Assembly: GCA_964036045.1 (NCBI GenBank)
Contig: OZ038390.1
Span: 41,424,525 to 41,488,524 of the forward strand
Reading direction: 5' to 3'
DNA: 64,000 nt
From: Eutreptiella sp. 'Long Island Sound 2002'
Lineage: Eukaryota > Euglenozoa > Euglenophyceae > Eutreptiales > Eutreptiaceae
The position numbers and the translations under genes are program-made. The notes beneath the pieces are model-generated. The model saw only the letters and a program-made list of their open reading frames with translations. It did no database searches and had not been told where the DNA came from. The first letter of the stretch is position 1. Each line of letters opens with the position of its first letter. Below are positions 23,153 to 33,619 of the stretch, piece after piece.

Positions 23153-23930
23153 TCAGTATGGGGGCGCCCTTAGCGCAGTGCGGGCGCAGTGCAGGCGCAG
23201 TGCAACTATTTGGGCGTCTAGCCGTACTGGAGACCCATACTTTGTGATACTAGGGGCATCATTGTTGCCTCTAGCATAGGTTTTGATGCTTCTTCCACAT
23301 GGGGGATATGGCATTTTTGGATTTTCACCCACTTTCACCCATTTCCACCCCTTTTCACAGTTTTTTTTGCTCATCCCCACCATGGACTCCCACACTTTGG
23401 TGTGGGCCCTTGAGTTGGGGTGATGGACTCCCACGCTTTGGCGTGGCCCCTCGAGTTGACGTGACGGACTGCCCGGTTTTTGCCTGACCAAAGTTGAATG
23501 CCCTATGCGAGGCCGCATCCCTGCTGATGAGGAAGCGTGGTTGTACCACAAGTTGAAAACAGAGGTTGACGTGGATTCCCTCCTGCAAGAAACTTTGCCC
23601 CCCGGTCCAGTTGAGGATGGGGTGGACACATACGCGGCTTTGGGACTAGCTGGTAGGGTGAGTGAGCTTTCAATTGAACAAAAAAGAGGATATGTGCGTG
23701 GCTTTCCACATTTTGCATGATGTATTATAGAAAGGGAAGGTTGCTTGCATTTGTCTTGAGCTAGGGTAGTTTGAGTGACTTAAATTTAGGGGCATTTGGG
23801 TAGCTAGGGTGGCCTAATTTTGAGGGTGTTTGGAAGGGGTCGGTATGGGGGTTCTTCACAGGGGAATCTAGTTTAAAAGTAGCGCGCAGTGCGCGCGCAG
23901 TGCAAGGGTTCCGTCTATGGATCACCAGGG
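23153..23930 (+). repeat. Dispersed repeat family, copy 1
   Basis: The left part (23153-23380: GGGGCGCCCT, GCGCAGTGCAACTATTTGGG, GGATTTTCACCC) and the right part (about 23690-23930: GGGAAGG, AAAAGTAGCGCGCAGTGC, AAGG.TTCC) match the same ordered blocks at 31010-31868. The middle sections differ between copies. Both ends carry GCGCAGTGC-like sequence in direct orientation. The interior of this copy has a 71-codon plus-strand frame (23505-23720) of unknown nature. A mobile or captured-fragment element is likely. Confidence 0.6.
23381..23450 (+). repeat. Tandem hairpin pair with a compensatory change
   Basis: Two tandem units of about 41 bp each begin ATGGACTCCCAC and each hold a hairpin with a TTTG loop. 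In unit 1, CCCACAC (23389-23395) pairs with GTGTGGG (23400-23406). In unit 2, CCACGC (23431-23436) pairs with GCGTGG (23441-23446). The A-T pair 394/401 of unit 1 is a G-C pair (435/442) in unit 2. Confidence 0.7.
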
Positions 23931-24690
23931 TCAGTAGCACACACTAGGTCCTCGGCCATACTGTGCACAGCAGCTAAGCTGTGAGGAAGCCCAGATCTCT
24001 AGGCCCGGCCCCGCACCTTCAGGATTGATGGTCCTTTCTCATGGACTGAATGCCCCTGTCATAGGCACTTTCAGCCCTTAGTCCAAACGTTCATGGTGCC
24101 GGTAATTCTGGCAGACCGGTGGCACCACTCATAATCTGTATCTGTTCTATTCATGCAGCATAGTAAAAGCAGACTTACAAGTGCATCCGTCACTCACCAG
24201 GTGGGTTACGGTGCTGCCTTGCCCCTCCCTCCTGTGTAGTTGTGTGTGTGCATGGACTCTTGATGCTTGTGTGGACCCGCATACCCTCCTTGCTTGTTGT
24301 TTTGTTTCTTGTACCTGCATACCTAACTGCTGATGCTGACAAAGTGACAACAACAAGGGAAAAGTTGAAAGAAAGACAACCAAGCGCTAATTGCCCTGGG
24401 CTTGTCTTGGGTGTGAAGAACCGTTGCAGGCAGTCGTGTAGAAGCAAAAAAAAAACAGATCAGTGCATGGACATCCAATGCCCTTGACTGCAGACAGGAG
24501 ACCTGATTGAGGGCAAAGGTAGAGGTAGTGGACTCTCACTAGGGCCCTAGTTCAGGGCATAACGGTTGCCAGCCTCGCAACAGGGGTATTGGGAGATCTG
24601 GGCATATAGTTGTATTGCTGTGCAACAGGGTCTCAGGAGTTCCACCCTGTGGTTTGGCATGATTTTCTCTTGGGCACCACACACATGCGC

Positions 24691-24716
24691 GCACACACAC
24701 ACACACACGCACACAG
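24691..24716. repeat. (AC)n microsatellite
   Basis: A run of alternating AC with one GC interruption, 250 bp upstream of the sterol gene start. Confidence 0.9.
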
Positions 24717-24965
24717 CCTGCAGATGGACATACAACCGCACTCCTTCCAGCAAAGTGTACTCCGTCTGCCGCAGTAGCTTACTCCTCAGTCTCTGCGTCG
24801 CATGTGTATGGATGTCGCTCGTAACCAGGTTAGGCACAGAGAATGAAGATGCATTTATGCTTTACTGTGGAGTGCATTACCTCTGGTTTGCATTTGTCTG
24901 TTTTTTAATTAGGTCTCACCCCCTTGATTCATGTACGTGTGTGGATGATTTTCCTCAGGTTGACC

Positions 24966-26508
24966 ATGGAACCACGGACCATAAGTCATGTTGTCACCAT
25001 CTTCAGTAGTATTGCCTGTGCATTGGTTGCATTGAGCTGCCTGTTGCGCAGGGTTCCAGATGCGAGTCAGTCGCTGTGGCTCCCGGGCCCCAACAACGCC
25101 AGCAAGCGGGCCACAGAGATTTGGTTTTTGGCGTACAGCGTCGTCTGGATCGGCGCATTTGCCGGCATTGTGGGCACCAAGGCCTATGAATCTTTTGACA
25201 AGATGCATTACGCCATCGTCTGCGGGGGTCTCGCACTGCCGTATCTTCTGCAGCCCTTGGTGGCCCCGGGCATCACGCAGGATGCAGGGAAGCCGCTGCT
25301 GGAGCGCTACTCCCTCAAGGCGAATGTGTGGGTCTTCATATTCGGGTTCATAGGAAACTACTGGTACACCCACTACTTCTACAACGTGCTGAAGGCGGAG
25401 TACACCATGCCCGGCTGGGACCTGAACGGCGTTCCCATCGGCATGTTTTTTGGTACGCACTTCTACTTTTGCTTTTACCATGTGCTCTCAAACTGCGTCA
25501 TTCGCAAAATCTCGACGACGTATGAAGCCTCCTGGACCCGGACCCTCTTCACAACCTCAGTCATCCTGGCCATGTCTTACACAACCGCGTTTATGGAGAC
25601 CCTGACTATTTCCGCCTTCCCTTGCTGGCAATTCAAGGACACACACATGGTCTACACAATTGGCTCTGCTTTCTATGCCATCTATTTCATCGTCAGCTTC
25701 CCCATGTTCTATCGCGTCGATGAAGATCCAAAAGGTCAACCTCCATTGACTCTCTCACCCTCTCCAGCCCTTTTGAACCCTCCACAATTGTCGTTAACCT
25801 TCACAAACCTGCTCTGACCGTCTCAATCCCTCGCCAATTCTCAACGTTCACCAGCCCTCCTCATTTTGCTCTCTTTTTGTTTTGGCCAGTGTTTTGGTTT
25901 GGGTGCAGAGGACTGCTGCCATTGCGCCAGCACCCTCCCAACGTTTCAGGGAAATCTTGTCATTGTGCGCAATATCGGTCAGGTTAACCGCAATCAGGAG
26001 CTGCGCAAGGAGAGGGTGGGATTGACACCATGTTCTGCCGATTTTTGCTGCCAGGTGGTGCTCTGGGCCTGTGGTTTCAGGACGGTTGCTCCCAGACATC
26101 CCCACTCATGCAGGGGTCCTGCGGAGTTGGGTTGCAGCTCACCACGTGCCTTGCCCGGAAAATCAGCGTAATGCTGCACACCAGGACTCCCGATGAAATT
26201 AGTGGAATTCCACTGCAGCTGGACACCTGACCCCCTCCCCATTTCTTCCACTTTCGACAATCCTCGAAAACCCTTTGCAATTCGCTGCAACCATCATTAA
26301 CCCTGCACAACCCCCGGTATTGCATTTGTTCTTAGGACCACGCTTCAGCCTTTTCACCACTGCCATCGAGGCACTGGCGTCAGGCATGATTGTGCTGTGT
26401 CTCTTGGATTTCGTGCGAGTATATCTGGGGCAGGATTTGCTGATCTCCCTCAACCGGCCATGCAAGCTCGACCCCAGCCGCACGTGTGCGCCCTTCACGC
26501 GGTGCTGA
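24966..26508 (+). CDS. CPI1: Cycloeucalenol cycloisomerase (cyclopropylsterol isomerase)
   Basis: The enzyme opens the 9-beta,19-cyclopropyl ring of cycloeucalenol to give obtusifoliol in phytosterol synthesis, in the ER membrane. Exon 1 is 24966-25734 and exon 2 is 26336-26508; the intron 25735-26335 (GT...CTTAG, 601 bp) splits a Gly codon in phase 1 and the frame rejoins exactly, giving 313 residues (about 280 in the Arabidopsis enzyme as I recall). Family-typical stretches include NNASKRATEIWF, YSLKANVWVFIFGFIGNYWYTHYFY, a histidine-rich FGTHFYF..YHVLSN, and YAIYFIVSFPMFYRVDE; exon 2 supplies the last membrane segment (LLDFVRVYLGQDL). Several hydrophobic segments are visible. The start has a strong context (ACCATGG). 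An extra N-terminal hydrophobic segment of about 35 residues precedes the conserved region. It ends in TGA. Confidence 0.92.
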
Positions 26509-27008
26509 GACTCGTGCGGGAGGCCGGGCTCGTGAGCACTCAAGTGGGATGATGCTCTCGGTTTCGCTGAGGTGCGCAGCTTCATGCGGCTTTTGGCCGT
26601 ATCTTCGACCAGTGGGCGTCCGCGTGATTTTTCAGTGTGCCGTCCTGCGGGGACGTGGGCTGCTGGCCACCACGAATGGGGTGAGTGCGAGAAAATTCGA
26701 GAGCCAGTGTTCTTGGTTCCCGCAGACCGAAGAGCAGGAGCAGGACGTCTTTTGATGCAGTCTTCGGGGATCTTGTTGTTGTTTTATCTTCTGCATTGAG
26801 CAACGGCCCCGAGCAGCCAGGGGCTGACTTGGCGATCTGGCGCGTAACCGACATCGGTTGATCTTTCCTGCGTGCAGTGGACCGGACACCCGAGCGTCCT
26901 GCTGAGGGGCAGGGAGACTGTAACCCAAGTTGGTATGGGTTTGAGGCACCCTGCCACCCACCACATCCCATTTGATGAGGGGCGGAAAGAGCCTCTTGCA
27001 GCAGGGCC

Positions 27009-27064
27009 GTCCTTAAGGGACGAGATTTTTTTTTTTGTTAAGGACAGCCCTTAAGGACAGCCCC
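27009..27064. repeat. TTAAGGACAGCCC stem-loop repeat, copy 1
   Basis: GTCCTTAAG (27009-27017), then an oligo-T stretch, then two direct copies of TTAAGGACAGCCC (27038-27064). The first arm can pair with TTAAGGAC. The same arrangement occurs at 42216-42270; partial copies are at 28955-28968 and 42663-42674. Confidence 0.65.
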
Positions 27065-27115
27065 TAGAGGCCTTTTTGCCCCGGCCGAACGTGGGCCATG
27101 CCTACCCCCCCGGCC

Positions 27116-27600
27116 CTCTTTTGGGCACCACTTCTGAGTTTGCCCCCCGCTCTGAAGCGGTGGGGATCCCCGATACGGCGGGGGTGAGGTAGCCATTTTG
27201 CCCACTTGTGGGCCACTTCTGAGTTTGCCCCCCGCTCTGAAGCGGTGGGGATCCCTGATACGGCAGGGGTGAGGTAGCCATTTTGCCCACTTGTGGGCCA
27301 CTTCTGAGTTTGCCCCCCGCTCTGAAGCGGTGGGGATCCCCGATACGGCGGGGGTGAGGTAGCCATTTTGCCCACTTGAGGGCCACTTCTGATTTTGCCC
27401 CCCGCTCTGAAGCGGTGGGGATCCCCGATACGGCAGGGGTGAGGTAGCCATTTTGCCCACTTGTGGGCCACTTCTGAGTTTGCCCCCCGCTCTGAAGCGG
27501 TGGGGATCCCCGATACCGCAGGGGTGAGGTAGCCATTTTGCCCACTTGAGGGCCACTTCTGAGTTTGCCCCCTGCTCTGAAGCGGTGGGGATCCCCGATA
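27116..27600. repeat. 85-bp tandem array, six units
   Basis: CTTCTGAG recurs at 27131, 27216, 27301, 27386, 27471 and 27556, an exact 85-bp period. Each unit contains the palindrome GGGGATCCCC and GAGGTAGCCATTTTGCCC. The right end runs directly into the ORF at 27546-28655. Minus-strand open frames through the array are repeat artefacts. Confidence 0.9.
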
Positions 27601-28655
27601 GTCATGAGGCTGACCTGGGGCGGAGGGAGAAGGCCCAGGGCTTGTTCGATGCACTTTCGCACCCCCTCTTCAAGTTGACGGCGGCCTTTTTTTGCGATGT
27701 TTTTGCTGTGGTTTGTGCCACAAGCAAGAAAGTTCAAGCGACCAAGGGGGCACGGGTCGCCGCCGTCCAGGGTTTGATGAACGTGATGGGCACACAGCTG
27801 TTGCACACCATGCGTCATGTCATTCCAGGGGGATGGGAGGAATCGTTGGGTGTTGACGTAGGGAGTAGCGTCATCAAGGGCAGCCGGATGAAGTTTCTTC
27901 GCAGTTTGATTGAGGACGTGCAGACACGATTCAAGCGAGCTGAGTGGGATGGTAGTGCTAACCTGGAGGATTGGGTTGAGGCAAGCTCGTGTTCGTGTGA
28001 GAGAGTTTTTAGCTACGTGACGGCTACGGACTTTGGCCAAACCACGGAGCGCATGTGTGAGACGCTGTGGGTAAGGTGCAATGGGGAGGCACCAGAGGAT
28101 TGGGGGCCCTTTGAGGTTTTTGAGGACCTTCGCAAGACCCCTTTCCGCCCGCGCAAACGGAAGCAAGGGCATGCGGTTGAGGTGGAAGATGGTGGTTTGC
28201 TTGGGTTTGCGGCTTTCAAGGATTTGGCAGTTTCTTTGGAAGAGGATGGTCAGGCAGAGGTTCCATTGGACATTCGAGATTTGTGGGTTGTCCCCAAGAG
28301 GGCGACACGTGACGCCGACATTGGCGATGTGTATGGGGTTGAGTTGGAGGGTGAGGACGAAGACAGTGAGGACGAGGATTTGAAGCAGGCAGGTGCAGTT
28401 GCCAGTAGCTCCTCTTCTGACCTTCGTAACCCCTCAGCTGTCCCCTCCACCTCTTCTAACCCTGCCGCGCAGTTGGTGTTTCGGTATGATGTGGATGAGG
28501 CGGTGTTGAAGGCAATGGAGAGGGGGAGGTTGCATGAGTGGACTAAGGTTGAGTTTAAGGCCATTTCTAGGAAGCATGATTTGAGTGTGAGCGGGGGGAA
28601 GGGTGAGCTTATGGAGCGTGTCAGGGTGCACTTCCAGAGGTTGTACCAGCAGTAG
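27546..28655 (+). pseudogene. Remnant ORF, hAT-like middle region and SAP-like C-terminus
   Basis: The frame is 369 codons long, but its first 18 or so come from the 85-bp array, so the original 5' part is missing. Genuine-looking sequence starts about 27600. The region around LFDALSHPLFKLTAAFFCDVF followed by KKVQATKGA resembles the segment of ZNF862-like hAT transposase relatives that discusses a host partner; this is a weak, memory-based resemblance. Later there is a basic RPRKRKQG stretch, an acidic stretch (GEDEDSEDEDL) and, at the end, LHEWTKVEFKAISRKHDL..GGKGELMERV, which fits the SAP DNA-binding motif. I infer a 5'-truncated transposon-derived gene. It ends in TAG at 28653-28655. Confidence 0.4.
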
Positions 28656-31009
28656 GGAGTTTGTTTTCAGCTGTGCCACCGGCGATGGAATATTCGGGTG
28701 GTCGAACGCTGCATCACTGTATTTGATCAGAAAAAGTATTGCTCTTGTTCATGTTGAATTGTGCAGGGTGTGAGGTAGGGTTCTGATTCTATCATGCAAC
28801 ACATGTGGGGCTAGGATCATATGGTTGTGTGCCGAGACCAATTTGGGGCTAGGGACTCATGGTTGAACAATTGGGAACACCGGGGTGAAGACATGTACTG
28901 TCCGCGGGCTCTTTTGAAATTACCTGGTTCTGGAACCACTTTTTTTTTTTTTGCGTTAAGGACAGCCCTGTCTTGCAGAATCTGCCAGGCAGCTAACACC
29001 CACCGGGTTTGCTCAGTATCTTTACCTGACGGGCAAGTTTTCGACGCACAGGCCCCTCGACGCATTTTTTGCAGTCCCCACATATCAGAGAGAGACGCAA
29101 AGCCTAACCGCCAGGCTGGTTGGTTGATGTTGCGCAATTGGTGTCCAATGCCATGTCTTCGGGACAATCATTCCCATAGGGAATGCACGGATTTCCCCCA
29201 ATCCCTGACAGCGATCGATTTCTCTATTTCTCAGAATCTTTTTAGATTTTTGGTGAGTGGGAGTGAGAGTGATGAAACAAGCCCCGAATCTGCTTTGCTT
29301 GCTACTGGAAGGGAAAAGAACCACATGGGGGGAGATGTGACCTGCTTGTTGGTCAAGGTTGAGTGGGGGGGGGGAGGGGGGCAGTTTTTGGGTTTGTCCG
29401 TCTGCTCACGATTGCAGCCTTCTTGTGGCATCCACTCCCCTGCCAGCGCTTGTAGAGGCTTCACAAGCGGTGAAGTTTGGATGGCGCTCTCCACCTGAGC
29501 AAGATCTGGCAGTTACAAAATGGTTGGAACACTATTGGAGGTGGACAGAAGCGGTTGGGACGGAATGAAGTGTCATATCACAGAGGGGGGGGGGGGGGCG
29601 CTGGGGCTTCCCTGCATGCCTGGACCCCCCCCCCCCGCCCCATGCAACACCCCCCTCCTAAGGAGAACAGGGCAGTTGCTGGAGTTTGCAGAATTACACC
29701 CTCAGTCCCTCGGTTATTGTGGGCTTGACACGTTCATGTGTAAGATAAAGCCAACTCTCACTTGGCCAAAGGGAATTCCACTGCTTCTTAGACCCTTCTC
29801 AGACCCAGCTTTTGGTGAGCGAATGTCCAATGTGCAGATTATGGGTGAATGCGTTCCGAAAATCCCTTCGCTCTTCGTGCTGTGTGCTCCTTGTCTGAGG
29901 GTGAAGCCAATGGGGAACATTACACGCTCCAGGTGGGCATCATGCTCTTGTTCATGACCATTGTGCTCATACACAATATGAATATACCGCTCACCCTTTG
30001 TCGAGGGGCCCAAAACTGGAGCAGGCACAAACTATTTGTTGGTGTACCGCTGGTATGTGACAGCAAGCCCGGCAGTAAATAGGGAATCGTTCATGACTAT
30101 AAAATGATGTCCAATAGGCCAGCATACAGACCACAATGCAAGAGCACATGTAATTGAAGCTACACCCACACTTGGACACTCAAATTGACCGCTCCTGCAG
30201 CCTGCATGAAGCTACAAACCACTTTCTTTTAGTATTGGAACCGCAAAAACCAATGTTCCAAAAACAGGCCCAAAAGTGCGGAAACACGGGTTTGCTGAGT
30301 TTGACCAAGCGCGTGTTAGGACGGGAAGGGGGGGGGGGGGGGGCTACGAGGATGGTTGATAATCAATGCGTGCATGGACCCATCAAGGTGTGGCTTTCAC
30401 AGTGATTGATGTGGTACCACCAATGACTGTACTGGCAAGGATGAACCCACACAAAGCATTGCTAGTCATTATACAAGTCACCGCGTGCCACGGAGACAGA
30501 TTCTAGGCATAATTCTGATGACCCCTCTTCTTGCGATGACCCGGGAGCGGATGAGGCAGAGGGTGTTGATATTGTATGGGTCAAGGCAGCCCGCGGGGTT
30601 TGGGGGTTGGGGCATGTCTTCGAGGACAAGCTGTGCTTGACAAAAGACATTGTGGATGACAGTTTCATTCCAAACACTGGGAACCCAAGCCTGTCCCTGA
30701 GGCAGAATCTAAGCCAGCCCCAAAATGCAAGCATGTTCGGCACAAGGTTGGCAAGGGGTTGTATTCCATGCCTGTCAATCAGAAAGCAAGCAACCAAGTG
30801 GTACCTAAGTTGTGCAGATGAGGTCGAATGCTTTGTATTGTCGTCTTTTCACAGGCAATCTAGAGATGATCCATATCATATGTATGGGTATCATATATGT
30901 ATCGTGACACCGCGTATGCGTACCACTACACTACACTACTTCCATACACGGATGGGTGTCATGGAGTACGCCACGGTCCGTAGTATACATGCTATACATG
31001 GGTTGGCTT
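28656..31009. other. No supported gene; G and C homopolymers
   Basis: I see a partial TTAAGGACAGCCC motif after an oligo-T run at 28941-28968, and long homopolymers: G at 29585-29598 and 30328-30343, C at 29625-29636. Open frames here lack recognisable domains and most cross these runs. Confidence 0.4.
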
Positions 31010-31868
31010 ATGGGGGCGCCCTAAGCGCAGTGCAACTATTTGGGCGTTTGGCCGTGGTAGAAACCCATACGTTGTGGTATTTTGGGCATCATTGTTGTTT
31101 GGTAGTAGGTTCTGATGTATTGGGGATATAGCATTTTTGGATTTTCACCCTGTTTCACCCATTTCTACCTTTTTGCACACATTTTTTGCTCATTTCCACC
31201 ACACCACTCTTTTTTTACGTTGATTTCTCTCCACCACAGGGGAGCATTAGACCCCCGAGAATGCAGGGGTTACGTAGCACTTCCGCCCTCTTTTGGACCC
31301 CCGAGAAGGTAGGGGTGAGGCATCCACTTCTGATTTTGTCCCCTTTGTCTGGGACCCCCAAGAATGCAAGGGTCACGTAGCACTTCCGCCCTCTTTTGGG
31401 CCCCCGAGAAGGCAGGGTGAGGATGTTGTGGGTGATGATGGGGATGTATGTGCCCTTTGTTGCACCAAGTCTAACCCCGAAAAAATGTCCATGTGTAACA
31501 AGTGTGAACCGCAATATTGTACAGATTGCATTGACACACACACACACGTGTGACAATGTGACATTTCTTTAATTCTCCAACTGTGTCATGTTGTGCACAC
31601 AAGTTGCGTGTTCTCAAGTTGTACTTAGTTGACAATGGAACAAAAAGACGGTTGTGTGTTGTTGAGGGTGGCGACCAATGCGCTGTTCATGGCTTTTTCC
31701 AGTTGTGCATGATGTGTGTTATGTGAAGGGAAGGCTTTTTCCAACTTTGTTGAGCTGGGGCAGTTTGGATCACCTAATTCTAAGGGCGTTTCCAAGGGGT
31801 GTGCCTGGGGGCTCTTCAGGGGGAACATAGTCTAAAAGTAGCGCGCAGTGCAAGGATTCCCCCTATGT
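31010..31868 (+). repeat. Dispersed repeat family, copy 2
   Basis: It matches copy 1 (23153-23930) at both ends in the same order: GGGGCGCCCT and GCGCAGTGCAACTATTTGGGCG at the left, then GGATTTTCACCC; and AAAAGTAGCGCGCAGTGCAAGG at the right. The interior is different: a tandem duplication of about 70 bp (31251-31323 and 31360-31431, both with CACTTCCGCCCTCTTTTGG) and a zinc-ligand coding fragment. Confidence 0.6.
31434..31537 (+). pseudogene. Short zinc-binding coding fragment
   Basis: A plus-strand reading gives DDGDVCALCCTKSNP followed by CNKCEPQYCTDCID, that is C-x2-C, C-x2-C and C-x2-C pairs as in treble-clef (RING/PHD/B-box-like) zinc folds. It lies inside copy 2 of the dispersed repeat, with no start or full domain, so it is probably a captured exon fragment. 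Family unknown. Confidence 0.3.
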
Positions 31869-32160
31869 CTGCAACGTGTGTTCCACAGTATATGTCGCGT
31901 ACAAATACACGCTTGTCCCAACACGGGGACCCTGTGTTCCCGCAATTTTTCAGAACCTGCCTGTGTTAAGACAAGGGGGTTGGGGGGTTACCCTAGTGCC
32001 AACTAACATGATGTGCCAACCACCATTGGACCCACCATTGACCATCATAAACCACCATTATTCCACCACCATGATGGCGGGGTGGACCAAAGTAATGGCA
32101 TAATAGTTCCACATCAAACCAGGTCCAATTTTATAAACCTGACTCAAGTCGAATCTCAGA

Positions 32161-32269
32161 ATTGCCTAGTTTGGGCGCTTGGCGTTGATTTGGACTATGG
32201 TCCGAAAACGGTCTTTTCTTCACAGCGCACATCCCAATTGAAAGGAAGACTCGCTTTCAGACAACTTTG
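32161..32269. repeat. 109-bp target-site duplication, left copy
   Basis: It is identical to 33511-33619 except at two positions (107 of 109). It lies immediately left of a LINE fragment whose right end is a poly-A run that abuts the second copy. Confidence 0.85.
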
Positions 32270-33284
32270 GGACCATACCAACCCCAAATGCCCCATATGT
32301 CCCCTCCACCACGGTACCACTGTCCACAAACGACTCATCCACTGCATGCGTTGGAAAGTCGCATTTCGCAACATGTGGCTTAGCACCTGGGGACCATGGC
32401 AAGATACAGTGACGGAATGGTGGAACAGGGCGTCAGCGGCAGACCTACACCATGTTTCCTGCCTTCGCATACCACAGTCCCTATGGGACCACATCCCCCG
32501 AACAATGCGGGTAGACCTCAGGGAGCTTGTGGCCTGGCACCAGTACCACGCCCTACATGGCGTATGCCAACTGCGCGGCCAACTCACCATGCCCCCCCGT
32601 GACCCACAGGTGCCGCCCACGCCCTCCACAACGGTGCCGGCATGGTACACAAAGCTGCGCCCACGAGCTGTACGACCGAACCCCACGGACTCTATCCTCC
32701 GCAATCAAGTAGGGTATACAGGGCCCCGGGAGAGAACACAGCGGCAGGATGGCCGCGCCTCTCAAGAGACGTCCCACCGTAGAGCTTCGCGCACATGGGA
32801 CCGGCCGCAATCGTACCACACCAGGTCATGGGCGGTGAAATATCTCGACCAGTGCCTCTGTCACACTGCCGCGGACCCAGGGGCACAACACGTAGCTTCG
32901 GCAATGCAGTATCTGGCCCAGCCTTGGTTTCTGCATCAACGTGCAGTTCTTGGGGCCTCACTGATGGTTTCATACCGCGACATGCTAGATGATCTGGTGC
33001 GGCAATCACGGCACTGGCACACCCTTCTACGACGTGCTAGAGTGTGGACCACCTCCGCAGACCAGCACTACCAGCGGCATGACCGAAGGGTCCAGCTCTT
33101 TTCGGTGATGAGCCAGTTGTGGGCATCCGAGCGCGCGGCCCACTGGGTGGAGCCCCCTCTGCCTAAACGCCACTGCCGCACAAGGCCCGGCATCCTGGGC
33201 CAACGCCCGCCACCAGACATGGCCCCTACAAAGCGACGAAAGCTTGTCACTCTTGAAGACCTGTGGGGAATGGCACACACGTGA
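32270..33284 (+). pseudogene. LINE ORF2 C-terminal fragment
   Basis: The frame is open through the left target duplication, but true element sequence starts at 32270. It begins WDHTNPKCPICPLHHGTTVHKRLIHC, giving C-x2-C...T-x2-H-x4-C, the zinc-like motif typical of the C-terminal end of non-LTR retrotransposon ORF2 proteins after the reverse transcriptase. The rest is Arg- and Trp-rich with no second recognisable domain and ends in TGA 33282-33284. The catalytic domains are absent, so the copy cannot move by itself. The apparent ATG at 32013 belongs to the target sequence and is fortuitous. Confidence 0.65.
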
Positions 33285-33510
33285 TGCAGCAAATTTAACC
33301 CCCTTAAATCTTACGCATTATAGGCTTGCCATATGGCGTGGCGGTTTTGCCTACCGCATCAGAGAGCCCTCTGTTATACGCATGTGAACTCTGGGTCTTT
33401 GCCATGTGCCCCGCTTTGCGGGGATCCACTGTATCATATGCAGGAGACGCCCACTTTCCCAAGCACAGTCTTGAGTACTCTTTGAACTTCTGGAGTCAGT
33501 CAAAAAAAAA
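32270..33510 (+). mobile_element. 5'-truncated LINE insertion
   Basis: The 1241-bp insert starts abruptly inside a reading frame, ends in A9 (33502-33510), and is bracketed by a 109-bp direct duplication. These are the marks of target-primed reverse transcription with 5' truncation. It contains the C-terminal part of an ORF2-like protein and about 220 bp of 3' untranslated sequence. Confidence 0.8.
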
Positions 33511-33619
33511 ATTGCCTACTTTGGGCGCTTGGCGTTGATTTGGACTATGGTCCGAAAACGGTCTTTTCTTCACAGCGCACATCCCAATCGAAAGGAAGAC
33601 TCGCTTTCAGACAACTTTG
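33511..33619. repeat. 109-bp target-site duplication, right copy
   Basis: This is the second copy of 32161-32269, starting directly after the poly-A tail. The two differences are at the ninth base and in the CCCAATTG/CCCAATCG block. Confidence 0.85.

Noticed and set aside
27038-28172. Minus-strand ORFs through the 85-bp array
   Set aside because: They consist of repeated array translation and run antisense to the better-supported ORF at 27546-28655.
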